Assembly: GCA_031272845.1 (NCBI GenBank)
Contig: JAISTA010000042.1
Coordinates: 1 to 5,530, forward strand
Length of the DNA stretch: 5,530 bases
Source of the DNA: Oscillospiraceae bacterium
GTDB taxonomy: Bacteria; Bacillota; Clostridia; Oscillospirales; Oscillospiraceae
Direction of reading: 5' to 3'
The position numbers and the translations under genes are program-made. This document shows, in pieces, positions 4,173 through 5,530 of the stretch (position 1 is its first letter; every line of letters starts with the position of its first letter). A model generated the notes under the pieces. The model was not told where the DNA came from. It worked only from the letters and a program-made list of their open reading frames with translations, and searched no databases.

Positions 4173-5339
4173 TTAGAAATACAGGGTTTTAGAGCCGATC
4201 TTACATTGAACTGTCTCAGTCACATAATTATTCGCCCACTGATAGGCGTATGCCCATGGTGAATCAAAATGCGCTGTCTTTTTTACAATGTTTAGGTTGG
4301 TTCTGTCGGTGGAGGCAATACGTCCCCCTGCAACGGCGTTATAGTAGTACTGTTCTGAACTGACTCTCGTGACTGTAACCTGCTGTGAGTATAATCCAAT
4401 CCACCAGGTGCTGCCGCCGGCATTCAGGTATGTCCATTGCTGGACGTCATTATACATGACACGCGCCTGAACATAATCGTTACCGTGCCCTGTAATACTG
4501 CTTGCACTAAGCTGGTTCAAAGCTGTCTGCAACAGACTTATTGCCGCAGAAACAAATGGTATAGGTGCAGTAGTCGTAACACCGACAGCGTTAACTATAA
4601 CGCTAAAAATATTACCGGCTGTTGTACCGGAGGTTGCTCCTCGCTGTATATACTCCCAACCGGTGCTAATTCCGTTGGTATACAGCTTCTCGCTTTTCAT
4701 TTGAGAACCGTTATACGTGTAGTACGTTATGGTTGTGGTTGAAAGCGGCGCCGCCGTGATTGCGCTGCCCTTAACCGCCAAAAGGCTGTCCACTGTAAAG
4801 GAGGCGGAGCCCGTGGGCAGCTGAGCCGCGTTTGAGCTGCCGGAATAGAGCAGGTCGCTTGAGAACAATGAGGCGGTAACTGATTCATCTCCGTTTTCAA
4901 GAGCCTTTAAGTGCTTTTCGTAAATCGCGGCCTTTACGTTGTCGCTTATATCGCTTCTCAGCAGCGCCGCGTTAACGGCGGCAGTGTCGCAAAGGTCAAT
5001 ATCCAAGCGGCCGACAGGAACGGTGTCCGTCCCGCTTGATACGTCGACCTCCATTGCGTAATACCCGTCAGTTGAGGAGCGGATTCCTTTATAGGCGGTT
5101 TGCCGCGAGTAGCTTTTTTGCGAATAAACGTCATTGCCCTTGACGACCCGTCCTTTATTGCCAAGGTTCGCAGCGGAAGCAGCTTCCGCCGCAAGAGCAA
5201 GTCTTGGCGGATACCATGTGTGCATGCCGTCTGCCGCGCTTGCGGCAGGCACAGCGGCAAGGAGAAACGCAAGCGATAACGTTATTGCCGTGATTCTGCC
5301 GAACATGCCTGTTTTGCCTGTCTTCTTACGAGTAGCCAT
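4173..5339 (-). CDS. Secreted protein of unknown function, first gene of the operon
   Basis: A protein of 388 residues. The N-terminus has a basic stretch (MATRKKTGK), a hydrophobic core (about 17-30) and PAASA-A, so signal peptidase I should cut near 35-36. The mature protein starts Ala-rich and then holds many Ser, Thr and Tyr. A hydrophobic stretch (about 243-277, from NIFSVIVNAVG to SLLQTALNQL) could be a buried helix pair or a membrane-interacting segment. The C-terminal third is rich in aromatic residues (WTYL, TWWIGLY, YYYN, WAYAYQW). There are only two Cys in the mature part (117 and 379). I recognise no catalytic motif, repeat or sortase signal, and no named family. The ATG at 5339 is chosen because GGAGG lies 9 nt upstream; a longer reading from 5444 would start inside the leader hairpin region. 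Possible roles include a secreted toxin or bacteriocin-like protein, an envelope protein or an adhesin; none is supported directly. Confidence 0.9.
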   Translation of the reverse strand: MATRKKTGKTGMFGRITAITLSLAFLLAAVPAASAADGMHTWYPPRLALAAEAASAANLGNKGRVVKGNDVYSQKSYSRQTAYKGIRSSTDGYYAMEVDVSSGTDTVPVGRLDIDLCDTAAVNAALLRSDISDNVKAAIYEKHLKALENGDESVTASLFSSDLLYSGSSNAAQLPTGSASFTVDSLLAVKGSAITAAPLSTTTITYYTYNGSQMKSEKLYTNGISTGWEYIQRGATSGTTAGNIFSVIVNAVGVTTTAPIPFVSAAISLLQTALNQLSASSITGHGNDYVQARVMYNDVQQWTYLNAGGSTWWIGLYSQQVTVTRVSSEQYYYNAVAGGRIASTDRTNLNIVKKTAHFDSPWAYAYQWANNYVTETVQCKIGSKTLYF

Positions 5340-5410
5340 CTTATAAATCCTCCGAAATTGATTTGTTAAGAGTAATCTCGGGAGAATCTTGCGGCTGTTG
5401 TATTTTTTGT

Positions 5411-5440
5411 AAAAAAGCTCGTTAATATAGATTAAAGAGC
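5411..5440 (-). terminator. Leader hairpin with T6: candidate transcription attenuator
   Basis: On the minus strand GCTC-T-TTAAT pairs with ATTAA-C-GAGC around loop CTAT (nine pairs, one mismatch), directly followed by TTTTTT. It lies about 22-50 nt after the predicted transcription start and about 70 nt before the start codon of the secreted protein. The A/U-rich stem suggests partial or conditional termination. Confidence 0.55.
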
Positions 5441-5458
5441 CCAAGAGCCCAAGAGCCC
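5435..5458 (-). repeat. Three tandem GGGCTCTT octamers in the leader
   Basis: GGGCTCTT occurs three times head to tail on the minus strand, right after the predicted transcription start. The last copy supplies the 5' arm of the hairpin at 5411-5440, so the others could compete for the same GAGC partner. Slippage at such repeats could change expression. Confidence 0.7.
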
Positions 5459-5463
5459 TTACA

Positions 5464-5478
5464 ATGGTATTATACCAT
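5464..5478. promoter_or_regulatory. Perfect 15-bp palindrome over the -10: candidate operator
   Basis: ATGGTAT and ATACCAT flank a single central base and cover the whole -10 hexamer. A dimeric repressor bound here would block RNA polymerase. A promoter this strong often needs such control. No regulator gene is in the window. Confidence 0.5.
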
Positions 5479-5497
5479 ACTTTTACGTGCTTGTCAA
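5469..5497 (-). promoter_or_regulatory. Consensus sigma-A promoter of the operon
   Basis: On the minus strand TTGACA (5492-5497), a 17-nt spacer, then TATAAT (5469-5474): both hexamers perfect, and TGG before the -10 makes it extended. An AT-rich stretch with A-tracts upstream (5500-5530) could act as an UP element. Transcription should start near 5462, leaving a leader of about 120 nt. Confidence 0.93.
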
Positions 5498-5530
5498 CAC
5501 CTTTTTGATAAAAATTTATATTTTTTTGAG

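Noticed and set aside
5340..5444. N-terminal extension of the secreted protein
   Set aside because: The extension would contain the attenuator hairpin, starts at a TTG without a Shine-Dalgarno site, and places a 35-residue basic segment before a normal signal peptide. GGAGG points to 5339.

Overview
The window looks like a piece of a Clostridia (Firmicutes) chromosome of medium GC, probably an Oscillospirales-like gut lineage. This rests on a YebC/PmpR protein, a TIGR03905-type 4-Cys TSCPD protein, Firmicutes-like Shine-Dalgarno sites and sigma-A promoters, and an SRP RNA whose apical part reads like the Bacillus/Clostridium type. All convincing genes lie on the minus strand, so the window is best read from right to left. 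The lineage is inference; no 16S or other marker gene is present.

Right part (about 5500 down to 2857): one apparently complete transcription unit. It opens with a consensus sigma-A promoter (TTGACA, 17 nt, TATAAT) whose -10 sits inside a perfect 15-bp palindrome. The leader follows, with three tandem GGGCTCTT octamers and a hairpin plus T6 that looks like an attenuator. Next come a 388-residue secreted protein of unknown function, a possible 28-codon coupled ORF, and three tandem paralogues of a small membrane protein (two hydrophobic segments and a C-terminal four-Cys zinc ribbon). The unit closes with a good intrinsic terminator. The three paralogues repeat with a period of about 424 bp, and the spacers between them carry strong hairpins. 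This operon is the least explained and most interesting part of the window. A secreted effector with multiplied membrane partners or immunity-like proteins is one hypothesis; no direct evidence for it is visible.

Middle (about 2824 to 1830): a small TSCPD protein gene with its own promoter, then the SRP RNA gene (ffs, small type without Alu domain), then about 460 bp without a protein gene. That stretch contains a conspicuous structured segment (about 1988-2134) which I cannot assign to a family; it could be another non-coding RNA.

Left part (1829 to 26): yebC, encoding a ribosome-associated translation factor, followed with a short overlap by a CapA-family lipoprotein gene, evidently co-transcribed. 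The first 25 bases lie downstream of capA and show nothing interpretable.
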